Source of the DNA: Coenobita brevimanus
Lineage: Eukaryota > Arthropoda > Malacostraca > Decapoda > Coenobitidae
DNA length: 64,000 nucleotides
Assembly: GCA_032717465.1 (NCBI GenBank)
Contig: CM064684.1
Coordinates: 45,001 to 109,000, forward strand
Direction: 5' to 3'
Shown: positions 54,645 through 64,000 of the stretch, piece by piece
Position numbering within the stretch: position 1 is the stretch's first letter
How the letters are laid out: every line of letters begins with the position of its first letter
The notes under the pieces: generated by a model
Seen by the model: only the letters and a program-made list of their open reading frames with translations
The model's database searches: none
Told to the model about the DNA's origin: nothing
Made by a program: the position numbers and the translations under genes

Positions 54645-55445
54645 CCACGGGGGGGGGGGGACCATAAATGCCCCCACCTTCCGCCCCTCTCCCGGTGACG
54701 ACTTGAGCTGCCTGGAACCACTGTCTGACTCACTTCTTCTTCATTTCTGCAACATTCGCGGCCTTTCCTCTAACTTTCGCTCTGTTGAGCACCACCTCTC
54801 CTCCTCTAAACCTCACCATCTTTTTCTAACGGAAACTCAACTGTCTGAGGCAACTGACAGCAAACCCTTTTCTGTATCCTCCTACTTTCTCTATACTCAT
54901 TTCAAAGCCAAAGGTGGCTGTTGTGTATATATACGCAACGACTCATCTTGCTCTCGTGTTCCTGAACTCGATTCTTCTGAATTCTCTACACCCTGGCTTT
55001 GGCTTTTCTGTATTCTCTGACTAAATATATCTGTGCTGTTTACTAATTCCCTAATTCTACTGACTATCAAAAATTCTTCGATTATCTTACTTCTACGATG
55101 GAACACATTCTATCCATTTCTCCTTTCTCTGAAATCTCCATTTTAGGAGATTTCAATGTTCACCACCACCTTTGGCTCTCCTCTCCTTTCACTGATCCAC
55201 CTGGTGAACAAGCTTATATCTTTTCCATCCTTGATAACCTAGAGCAGCTTGTACAGCACCCTACCCGTATCCCTGACTGCCTTGGAGAGAGCTCCAACAT
55301 ACTTGACCTCTTCCTTACAACTAATCCTTCTGCTTACACTGTTAATCTTTTCTCTCCATTGGGCTCCTCCAATCACAACCTTATCACCTGAACCTGTCCT
55401 ATCACTCAGGTACGGCCTGTGGACCCTCCTGGTAACAGTAAGACA
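54645..55445 (+). pseudogene. Jockey-like LINE (JKY-1) endonuclease domain, frameshifted
   Basis: Plus strand: LHFCNIRGLSSNFRSVEHHL (Asn), LFLTETQLSEATDSKPFSV (Glu), GGCCVYIRNDSSCSRV, then after a frame break near 55010, [20 protein letters not shown] (Asp/Asn), [37 protein letters not shown] and GSSNHNLIT (SDH motif reading SNH). These are the ordered blocks of the endonuclease of Jockey-type LINEs. It is 3'-truncated before the RT, ending in a poly-T run. Confidence 0.82.
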
Positions 55446-55565
55446 GACCTGGACCCACTTTCACCCATTTCGAACTCACGATTGCTTTTTTTTTTTTTTT
55501 TTTTCCCTTACTACACACCTGTAAAATTATGTGATATCTTGAGCGGCTGCGAAGTTATTGTGCTA

Positions 55566-55596
<31 letters not shown>

Positions 55597-56834
55597 AAAC
55601 AATATCAGCTTTGCTACTGCAGCTGGTAATTATGAAAAACATTAAACACACACTTACCATTCTTGCATCATCTCTGTGATAGAGAAGTTGCGTGGTGGAA
55701 GTCACGGGCCACCACACGCCACAGCAAGGAATGGGAGTGGCAGCCTGTAGATCTCAGGGTTGGTAGTTTGATGGCCAGTTTAAATAAGTGGCAATAAACA
55801 TTTAAACTATTTAACACAAGATCATCAGATTAATTAGTTCTGCAGTCATATGACTTATTTTCTCTGTTATATATAGTGATATCATAAGTGGAAAAAAGGT
55901 AAGAACAAAAGTTTATGAGAAAATTTGAAAATTTTGCACTTTTTTCAAGATTTTGACACTTTTTACTCTTCTTTTTCAAGCTTTCAAGGTTAGGGTCCAT
56001 TATTCAAGATCTTGAAGAAATTTTCAAGCAGTGGCAACGCTGGGACTACTGAGATAGGTAAAAGTAAATGGCATCTGATGTGATGTGATGTGATGTTGTT
56101 GAGGTATTGCCTTTACAACGGCACCTCTAAACGATTTCCTTCTTTCTCTTTTCTCTTTCTTCTGTGTCTTTCTGTGGTCACTCCTCCTCTTCTCTTACTA
56201 CGTGTAACCTGTAATCAGTCGCCTGAATTTCTGAGCTCCTTCACTTTCCTTTCTCTTTTTTTCCAGCATATAAATATTCTAAAAACTGGAATACACCTTG
56301 CTAGTTCGGTTCAAACAGACCTGCCACTAAAGCACTCCTTTAGGCTATTGGGAACATTGCACGGCGCACACCACTCCATAATACCGAAAATGTTTTTGTT
56401 TAGTGGGAGGGCAGACATGGAACTGTTGCCACTACAGCGTATTGTTCAGGCCGCCCAATCCCCTATCATCGGCGAAAACGAGGCCGCCAATCCTCTATTG
56501 TTCTTTTAGTCCTTCTGTACTGGTTTACTTTCTTTACCTTATCTCGATTCTGCCGAATTGACATTGAAAATAATTTTAGTTATTTAGTGTTTTAGCTTTC
56601 TTATTATTTCTTAGTTACTTTTTAGTTCTTTTAACTTATAACCCTGTATTGACACCAACTTATTTTATTTTTTATTTTAGTGTCACAATCATCCCCACCC
56701 CAATTTTTGTCCGTAATTTCCTATGAAAGGCTACTTAATTTTTTTATGCTTTTTAAAATAATTGTAATGTATTATTTTCTCTTCAACTTTTAGCCTGATG
56801 ATGATACTAGCTCTACAGATATATGCCACGTAAA
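55446..56834. other. Unassigned DNA with (CA)n
   Basis: Poly-T at 55486-55504 and (CA)n at 55567-55591. A 139-codon plus frame at 56090-56509 is Leu/Phe/Ser-rich because the DNA is pyrimidine-rich, with no domain. No gene called. Confidence 0.4.
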
Positions 56835-57790
56835 GATTTTTTTTTTTTTATGCAAGGAAGAAGGAACCAAAGGCCAGAAGCCTGCAAACCGTTCCCTCCA
56901 AGAAAAAAAAAAAAAAAAAAGCCAAATTCAAGATCCGTTCATTTCGAGACGCCTGGATACACTGCGTTTGAAAGACCGGAGATCATAGGAAGTCGGATAT
57001 ACAGACAGAGGGAGACAGTTCCAGAGTTGACCTGTTGCATACATGAAAGACTGCGAGTAACGGTTAACTCTTGCATTAAAAGAGTTGGACAAAAGGGATG
57101 AGAGTTTGTTGCTAGACGGGCGCTACGCGCCCTTCGTAGAGGTGGAGGAATGCAAGCAGACAGTTCAGAGGAACAATGACCATTGAAGTAGCCATAGAAG
57201 AGAAATAAAGATACAACAGTGTGGCGAAGAAACAAAGTTTGAAGGGAGCCAGTAAGAGGAGGAGAGTTCTATCTATCTATCTATTGCCAGACGCCTCAAT
57301 CCCGTTTGGGGTGGCCACAAACAAATCGCCTCCAAGTCGCCCTGTCCCCCGCCATTTCACTGCCCTGCTCCCAACTCACACGAAAAGCCTTTGATTCCAC
57401 GTTACTGGGAACAGCTGTATGTGGGGAGCCTCCCCACACATGAGAGTTGTGCTCTACACAGGGGCGAATAAAACCCATGTATAAGGTCAACAACTGCGCA
57501 GGGGTAAAGATGGTATGGAGTTGGCTTAGCACACCTAATCTCTTGGAAGCAGAGTTTACAAGAGATGTAATATGATCTTTCGAAGATAAGTCTCGAGTGA
57601 ATGAAACCCCTAGCATGTTCAAGGATGATGCAGGATTGAGCTGGATATTATTAAACATTAGTGGGTACTCCTGTGGAAGATTATGTCGGGTTGATAGGTG
57701 TAAGAACTGAGTCTTTGATGCATTAAAAACAACAAGATTATTTTTACCCCAGTCAGAGATACGAGCCAAGTCAGACATTAGGTGTGCCAT
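56835..57790 (-). mobile_element. JKY-1 3' part with an RTE-2 3' end inserted
   Basis: The minus-strand RT C-terminus at 57382-57790 reads LARISDWGKNNLVVFNASKT, QFLHLSTRHNLPQEYP, LGVLSQLHTIFTPAQLL and MGFIRPCVEHNSHVWGGS. Beyond the inserted RTE-2 piece it resumes with PPLTGSLQTLFLRHTVVS, YFNGHCSSELSACIPPPL and RARSARLATNSHPF (57235-57100), then the 3' UTR to the A-rich end near 56835. Frameshifted; inactive. Confidence 0.85.
57268..57381 (-). mobile_element. RTE-2 3' end inserted in JKY-1
   Basis: The tail (TCTA)n at 57269-57283, TGCCAGACGCCTCAATCCCG, and the last coding part in reverse up to CAACTCACAC. It is only about 114 bp. It fuses in frame with the JKY-1 RT end (SNVESKAFR then VSWEQGSEMAGDRATWRRFV), producing a 164-codon chimeric open frame at 57296-57790. 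Confidence 0.85.
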
Positions 57791-57922
57791 AGTCTCATCT
57801 CTTGTTTGTTGAAGTAACTGCTGAGATGGACGTTGTGGGAATCGAATGGAAAGGGGAAGGGTGGAATCATCAGCATACGAGTGGAAAGGGTTAGATGTAC
57901 ACCCGAGGAAAGTTCTGTGTTA

Positions 57923-57925
57923 TAC

Positions 57926-57962
<37 letters not shown>
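57923..57962. repeat. (TA)n microsatellite
   Basis: Pure TA run between JKY-1 and the next RTE-2 end. Confidence 0.97.
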
Positions 57963-57967
<5 letters not shown>

Positions 57968-58082
57968 ATCCAATATTAACTCCTTTGAAGTGAAAACACC
58001 CAAGACTAGGCAAATATAGTCCAGTATATGTAGGGGTTGATAACGATATGATGTGACAGAAAGTATTAGAAATACACTGAGG

Positions 58083-58321
58083 CCAGGTGGAGAGGATGGA
58101 GAGCAAGAGACTAACAAAGAGAGTGTGAGGTGGAGGAGGAGAGAGGGAGAGGAAGACCGAGAATGAGATAGAGGGATGGAGTGGAGAGATATATGAGAGA
58201 GGGAGAGTGTGAGCTGGAGGGAGGACAGCGAAATGGCGGGGGACAAGGCGACATGGAGGCGATTTGTTTGTGGCCACCTGTTATGGGATTAAGACAACTG
58301 GCAATAGATAGGTAGATAGAT
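58083..58321 (+). mobile_element. RTE-2 3' end, plus strand
   Basis: GGTGGAGAGGATGGAGAGCA, GAGGAAGACCGAGAATGAGA and GGCGGGGGACAAGGCGACAT, then GGCAATAGATAGGTAGATAG as the (GATA)-type tail. 5'-truncated within the C-terminal coding part. Confidence 0.85.
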
Positions 58322-58329
58322 GACCTGTT

Positions 58330-58600
58330 GACAGTATTTCCCTATATGGCTTTATTATTGGTGGTGGGTGGTGGTGACCATCATTCACTCACTTCATGCA
58401 GTGCTGCCTGCTTCTTCCTTCACCGTTATCATTCTTTTCTGTGTCTGTCATCCCCGCTTCCTACTGCTCCCATCCTTCCTGTCACTTTTATTACTCTTCT
58501 TTCTGCTTCATTTGACTCTTCACTGAGTGAGGAGCGTAATGGTTTCCCGTAACCCAGGAAACCATGTACAATGATGGGTGGTAACCATATAATCAGATGA
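58330..58600 (+). mobile_element. Foldback family: internal fragment 2
   Basis: GGTGACCATCATTCACTCAC, a C/T-rich centre, TTCACTGAGTGAGGAGCGTA, and GGGTGGTAACCATATAATCA; collinear with 42438-42688 and with the interior of the long-arm elements. Confidence 0.65.
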
Positions 58601-59567
58601 CAAATACAAGTAACAGGGTGATGTGGAACCTACTATGGTGCCCATTAACTGGGTGGAAAGATGCAAACATGGCATCCATTCAGGAACCACACCTCCACAC
58701 ATATCCCCCTTGCCTCACTGTGATGAGGCACTGCCTGCCACAAGGAACATCAGTTCACTGCATGGGAAGGTGCTGGAGGAGTGGTTCCTTGTCAGTGGTT
58801 GACAAGTTTTCTCACTCAGCCAGACTGGTGTTAACAACAACGACAACAAAATAATACTGTAATAATAATAATAATAATAATAAAAATTCCAATCACTTGT
58901 TAGGAAGTACTTAAACTAGGAAGCACTAATCACTGAACCACCAGGTGGCTGTAATGTCAAAGAACCCAAAGTATGCAACTACTTTTATTTGTAACATACA
59001 GTATAATACAACTTCCACATCTAAACAACAAAGTGTCTTACAAGGCACAAGATCATACATGTTGGGCCAGTCCTTAAAAGATCTTGTTCGCATGAATTTG
59101 CTTCATGATTACACATTCAGGTGACCCTGATGAAAATATAAAAGCAGCTTTAACCCCTTCAACACAATGATATTTACTTAATTCTTGATGTTACCAGCGT
59201 ACCGTATTTTACTTGGCTTTGGAAAAAGACTTCACACTATACTAGTTTTACTGTAACTTGGCCTAAACTTGCCATCTCTCCACCTTGAATGTCATGCTGT
59301 AAGAAGAGATTAATGCCAGACTATGCTGCTAATGATAATGAAGTGTTATGGAAAGCATGGAGAGTTGCTGCATTCTGTCTCTGCCGCCAAGCTTTGTGAA
59401 ATAAGCTGCAAAAGAATGAAAACCTAGGCCAAATTAAAGTACTGTACAACAAAACAATTATAGTGGTTAGATCCAGCATTAATAAATCCCCGAATTACAC
59501 TGTCTGGTAGCAACAAGAATAAACTAAAAAGACTGTCATCTGGGTTTAAAGAAGTTGACAGAATATT
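58601..59567. other. Unassigned DNA with (AAT)n
   Basis: (AAT)n at 58858-58883. The 85-codon frame at 58597-58854 is unsupported. 59503-59560 is a version of the recurring GAATAAACTA module. Confidence 0.4.
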
Positions 59568-60365
59568 CAGTAAACTCTCTCTATATCAAACCTCATTAAA
59601 CTGAACGTCGGCTATACTGACAACCTTGACCCTACTGAACAACTTTGTTATACTGTATGTCCCAGTCAATACAGCAAGGGGACACGGCCATCAGACTGAA
59701 TGGAATGTAAATAGGGAGTAATTTTTTTAAAATTCTGTTCCATTGTTTATTACCCATTGAAAACAAATATTTCTTATCTATGGTACACAGTGTCAACGTA
59801 CACAGTATGCACCAAACAAAACTGCAATAAAACTGGGAACATAAACAATTCTGGTAGGCATCCACTGAACAGTATCATATCGAACCTGGGCTACATATTG
59901 TTGAACCTACCAATCACATCATCATCACAGTTTATAAAGGCTACAACATGCTTGCATGTGCCAGCCTTGGTCACCTAATGCTGCTCGATCTCTGACAGCC
60001 TCCCTATTCAGTCACTTATCCCTGAGGTCACACTCTTTAACCTCATCCCACATCTCTTTCGGCCTGCCTCTTGCAACCCTACTCCTGACATTTACACTTC
60101 TCACCTTCCGCACCCAACTGTCATCGTCCATCCTCTCAACATGGCCAAACCATCTCAATCTACCCCTCCTCATCACAACAACAATACATTCAAGACCTAT
60201 CCTTCCTCTCAACTCATCAGTCACAATCCTAACCCCCTACAGGCCTCAAATTCAAGTGCACACTAAACATCCATTTATTAATTAGCAAATCTCTGCTATA
60301 TCACACTATCAGAATATATCATCAGTGTTTCCCTCCAACTAGTTTGATATAGTAAGGGTTCACTG
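59568..60365. mobile_element. Tigger-like element 5 carrying an RTE-3 copy
   Basis: The left end CAGTAAACTCTCTCTATATC matches the inverted right end CAGTGAACCCTTACTATATC, and both continue CAAACT/CAAACC. The flanking dinucleotides are TT on both sides rather than TA, so the target duplication has changed or the border is off by a base or two. The interior is occupied by an RTE-3 3' end. Confidence 0.65.
59915..60290 (-). mobile_element. RTE-3 3' end, copy 3, inside Tigger-like element 5
   Basis: CATCATCATCAC tail at 59917-59928 on the plus strand, then AAGGCTACAACATGCTTGCA. On the minus strand: LRGRIGLECIVVVMRRGRLR, WFGHVERMDDDSWVRKVRSV and ARGRPKEMWDEVKECDLRDK (60012-60224). 5'-truncated. 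Confidence 0.82.
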
Positions 60366-62639
60366 TTCACTAGAAAAAAAAATAAATAAAAGAGCACAAT
60401 ACTGAGTGCCTGGAATGTTCACTTTACAGCCTATAGTTACTCATCACTTTAAACTACTGAACCCGTGGAAGCCTTTTTCATTTCATCTTGCCATCTACTA
60501 ATGATTTTATCCAGCTCAGGATAGATTTCTCAAACAGAAGAAAGAAGATAAAGTCTTGATAAATGTCTTCAATTCAAGAGGTCTTTCCTAAACACAATAA
60601 AATCATCAACCTCTTCTAAGTTTAGTATAATTTTCTTTTAGCACCAAGAATAAACTATAAAAGGCCTTACCCAGGTTCCAGAACACAATGTCCTCTAGGA
60701 GCTAATGCCAGACTATTTCATTCAGCTCAGAGACACCTACTGTACAGTGTCTAAAGGGCTATTTTTATTTTTATTAACTTTTTGGGTGCACTGAATTCTC
60801 TTTACCTAATTAAAATCATTTTGCATTAAGAGGGAATAAAATACAAGGATTCAAAATTCCCTGCCACCTAAATCTGTTGAAACCTCTTTGATATGATGAC
60901 ACTTTTTTAATTCCAGTACTGCAAAGTCCACATGATAATATTTAGCTCAAGAATTCTTTTGAACTAAAGGTGTTAAGACAGAATTGTCCCTCATTATTTG
61001 CAAGGGTTGGGGAAAACATATCCTCACAAATCTCAAAGTTCTGTGAGCAATTAAAAACCTCTAACAGGGCCCCTACAGCTTTACTGTAACCCCCTGAATC
61101 ATGGCAAATTTTTCATTCTATTCTTTCAATCACCAGGCAGTTTTATGTAGCTTGGAAAAGATCTCTTGTAGTGAAGGATTAAGGAAAGCTCTATCAAACT
61201 CCTCCAGTTCCAAGGGTCACTCCTAAGCTGAATGACAATGTCTGAAGTTAGCATGAATAAAATTACAAACACGTCATCAGACTGAAGGGATTAATCACAG
61301 TACAGTATATAAATGCCTACAGACACTTTGTAGTGTCGCAAAATTTCACCAGCCATTAGAGTCTACTAGTTTAAGGTGTTTTTCATATGATTTAACAATA
61401 CAGTTTTTTAAATCATCCTAATATATACCTTAGACAAGTGTATTTTGAGCTGGAATAACCGAAGCAAGTAACTGAATCCACGACTATAGTTCATTCACCT
61501 AACTTGTTCTAGATTTTTATCCTTCCATAGCATCTTTCACATAACTCAGTGGCAGAATAAGCTAGTGTTACAGATCTACATCCTTTCCATAGCACTTCTT
61601 CATGACTAGCATTATTATCTAGTGCTAATGCATTGTTACAACTCAGTATTCAAGATGGAGAGAAGACAATTGTAGGCCAAGTTAGAGTAAATGGAGTATA
61701 GTGATGGAGCAATGTGTAGTATTCAGTATCCCTTCACTACCATGGTGCTATCCCAAGCCAAATACAATTGTCTCACAGCTGTAGTAGTAGATGTGAGCCC
61801 TGGTTTACCTGAAATGCAAACCTAGTGGACAGTAGGATTAAATTTCCCCCTCTGCAGTCCACCATCCTCCTCTAGGGGGATAGGGAAGTAGCTGATGGAT
61901 GTTTATATAACCTGGGAGCTAAGTCATCTATACCCTTTGTACTCTAACCTAGCCTAAACCTGCCATCTCTCCAGTTTGAATGATCAGTCATAAGAAGATC
62001 AACACTAGAATAAGTTGTTAGTCAAGAAAAAGTGCAACAGAAAGGATGAAAAGCCATGGCATTGTCTTATTCTGCCAATGAACTACACAAAATAAGCTTC
62101 AAAATGATAAAATCCAGTCCAAGTAAAGGTAAAAGGGATATAAAATAGTTATATCCATGCTACCACGTGAAGGGAAGCCCCAACAGCACCAATCTCGGGG
62201 CAAAAAAGTAAATTTAAAGGACATCTGTCAACTGAGGGGGCTTATCCTTTTTTGCCTCAGAAGGTTTCTCCATGCAATACTAAATCATCTGATGTTACCC
62301 AAAAGAAAATACACAGTTCATACTTTGTTGCCCAAAAGTTAAAGCATACTCTCACAGTACAAATCTTAGACGTTAAGTGAGGAGTGCTGATATTCTATAA
62401 ACAACAAATAATCTCCTTACAGAAAGTATAAAATTAATGCGTTTCTTCATTAAATTAATCACTGCAATCAAGCAGCACAAACAAACACCTACAACAACAT
62501 CAATCTCATAATACATTACACTCATCTACACATGTACTTTTCCCTTCCATGTCATGCTGTGATGTTGAGCTTTTGTCACATGGTGCTTTGTTTCCATGAG
62601 GATGAAGGTATACTGTAATAAGTTAGGAAAATATAAGAC
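60366..62639. other. Unassigned DNA, 2.3 kb
   Basis: No open frame above 61 codons is credible. 61237-61290 is the clearest version of the recurring module (GCATGAATAAAATTACAAAC, then GTCATCAGACTGAAGGGATT). 61790-61935 is the second copy of the repeat at 53275-53430. Confidence 0.4.
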
Positions 62640-63090
62640 CCTTACGTTTTTTTTTTTTTGGGGGGGGGGGGGCAAAAAGGAAAAACCAATGACCAAAAGC
62701 CTGCATAATTTGTCCTTTCCAAAGAAGGCCAAGCAGAGATAATGCCAAATGTAAGATTTATTCATTTCTAGATGCCTGGACACAATGTAAAAACTGGAGG
62801 TCATACGTAGTAAGGACTGAGCGAGGAAGACATTGCCAAAGTTGACCAGCTGCATTTATGAAAGACAGAGTAATAGGTTAACTATTACATTAGAAAGTGG
62901 GAGGGAAAAGGGATGAAAGTGTGTAGCTAGATGGTGGATTAGTGCCTGCTGTAAAGGGGGAGAAATGCTAGCAGAATTCAGTTGTACTGCTGTTAGAACA
63001 GTAGTGACAAAAGAGAGAAAAATTTAACACCATAGCAAAGATAAACAATATGAAAGGAGTTTGTGAGACAAGGAGAGACAATCAGATGAA
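62640..63090 (-). mobile_element. Jockey-like LINE (JKY-1) 3' end, copy 4
   Basis: After T and G runs at 62648-62671: CCAATGACCAAAAGCCTGCA, TCATTTCTAGATGCCTGGAC, AGTTGACCAGCTGCATTTAT, GGTTAACTATTACATTAGAA and GTGTAGCTAGATGG, collinear with 56848-57120 (minus-strand C-terminus of JKY-1). Strongly decayed. Confidence 0.7.
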
Positions 63091-63359
63091 AACCTCTGGC
63101 TCCACCATGTATAGAAGTGCTGGTGTTTTTAGACCACCAGGCACATGCATCAAATTAACCCTTCCTGGCTGGGTGTCATCAATCAGTGTCACACCAATGG
63201 CACACCAAAATTTCAACTAGCATGAACTCCCAGAAGGAAGGATCAATCTTGCATAGTCACCCCTAATGCCTGGAACACAGAAATTTATCAATCCCCCTCC
63301 ACAGGTGTGCAGTCCAGAAAATAAAGTGAAAGTGTGGAGCAAGGAGGCCAGCAGTTGTA

Positions 63360-63960
63360 GTCTGGCTCCACTGTCAAAACATCAAAAAATTAATTATTCA
63401 CCTTGCTCTATTTTCTTACACAACTCATTTACAGCAGTAGACTCAACTCAAATGCATTGTGAACCAAGAAGACAGTGCCTTCTATTGATACCAAATGCAG
63501 ACTGCTTAAACATGCCACAAAAAAGAAGTCAGAGTGAGTGATAGGTGGTGGTGACTGAGGATAATGGCCTCTTCTCTATGCCAAACCACTGAAAAAATTA
63601 TCTTCATTCTACTTGCCATAGCTCTTCCCACAAGTGACACAGTAACCTCAACTCAGCCTCCTCTTGCAACTGAAAGATAGTGCTTCTACTGGTACAAAAT
63701 ACATTGCATGAATAAGTTATGAAATACAAAAGCAATAAGTTAAAGTGAGCAGATGTGGGTAGCAGTGACCATGTTGCTCCACCACTGAAAAATAAAGACT
63801 TACCATCATTCAGCTTGCTCTACCTCCTCTCACAAATGACACAGAAGCTTCAACTTCATGACATCTTCAGAATGTTAGTGTTTTCTATTGTTATCACATA
63901 TATTTAGGCAGACTGCATGAATGTTTTTTAAATTACCCTACAGATTTTTAAAGTTAGGCA
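63360..63960. repeat. About 205-bp tandem repeat, three degenerate units
   Basis: CTTGCTCTATTTTCTTACAC (63402), CTTGCCATAGCTCTTCCCAC (63612) and CTTGCTCTACCTCCTCTCAC (63814) start equivalent segments, each followed by CTCAACT/CTTCAACTTCA and AGTG-TTCTATTG/AGTGCTTCTA words. No gene. Confidence 0.65.
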
Positions 63961-64000
63961 AAAACTGTCAATTATTCTGGGATGTTGTGGCTGACAAACC

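Noticed and set aside
56090..56509. 139-codon plus-strand ORF with hydrophobic start
   Set aside because: Pyrimidine-rich composition explains the Leu/Phe/Ser content; no splice context, domain or repeat match.

Overview
This is eukaryotic nuclear DNA, most likely from a decapod crustacean (a crab or close relative). The evidence is very dense dinucleotide microsatellites, degenerate TTAGG/CCTAA-type tracts, many 5'-truncated RTE-like and Jockey-like LINE copies, a Penelope-like element, and short coding exons lost in kilobases of repeats. There are no operons, ribosome binding sites, CRISPR arrays or phage features. The organism call is inference from repeat style; no single sequence here proves it.

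Three host genes can be supported. (1) Minus strand, about 13.8 kb down to 7.9 kb and running off the left edge: two exons of an ABT1/Esf2-family ribosome-biogenesis protein, with compatible splice phases. (2) Plus strand, 27.06-32.04 kb: a two-exon gene with a TATA box, an intron splitting the signal peptide, and a secreted protein of eight 34-residue repeats. I recognise no family for it and it is the best candidate for something undescribed. (3) Minus strand, 46.9-47.5 kb: a single-exon protein with six C2H2-type zinc fingers.

Most of the rest is mobile DNA. From 1 to 7.8 kb lie two RTE-like copies (called RTE-1 here, (GAT)n tail) and one long RTE-2 copy ((GATA)n tail) that carries three separate DNA-transposon insertions, each delimited by terminal inverted repeats and a target duplication. 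From 8.4 to 13.3 kb, inside ABT1 intron 1, lie a SINE-like repeat, an RTE-1 copy split by a Tigger/pogo-like element, further Tigger-like DNA, and an RTE-2 3' end. From 14.95 to 16.84 kb is a P-like element with long inverted ends and a perfect 8-bp target duplication. From 17.1 to 17.5 kb is a MITE. From 17.9 to 30 kb is largely microsatellite-rich, unrecognised DNA holding the promoter and intron of the repeat-protein gene. From 33.4 to 40.2 kb are a Penelope-like remnant, the best-preserved RTE-2 endonuclease ORF, and two Jockey/I-like fragments. From 40.2 to 41.9 kb is an unexplained GC-rich block.

From 42.4 to 64 kb is a mosaic of RTE-2, RTE-3 and Jockey-like 3' ends, Tigger-like elements, a foldback-type family with long inverted arms (two copies plus two internal fragments), tandem duplications, and a recurring degenerate module. 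The nested insertions give relative ages: the RTE copies at 3.8-7.8 kb and 8.7-10.8 kb predate the DNA transposons inside them, while RTE-like 3' ends at 57.3 kb and 59.9 kb postdate their hosts. Exact element borders are approximate unless a target duplication is named.
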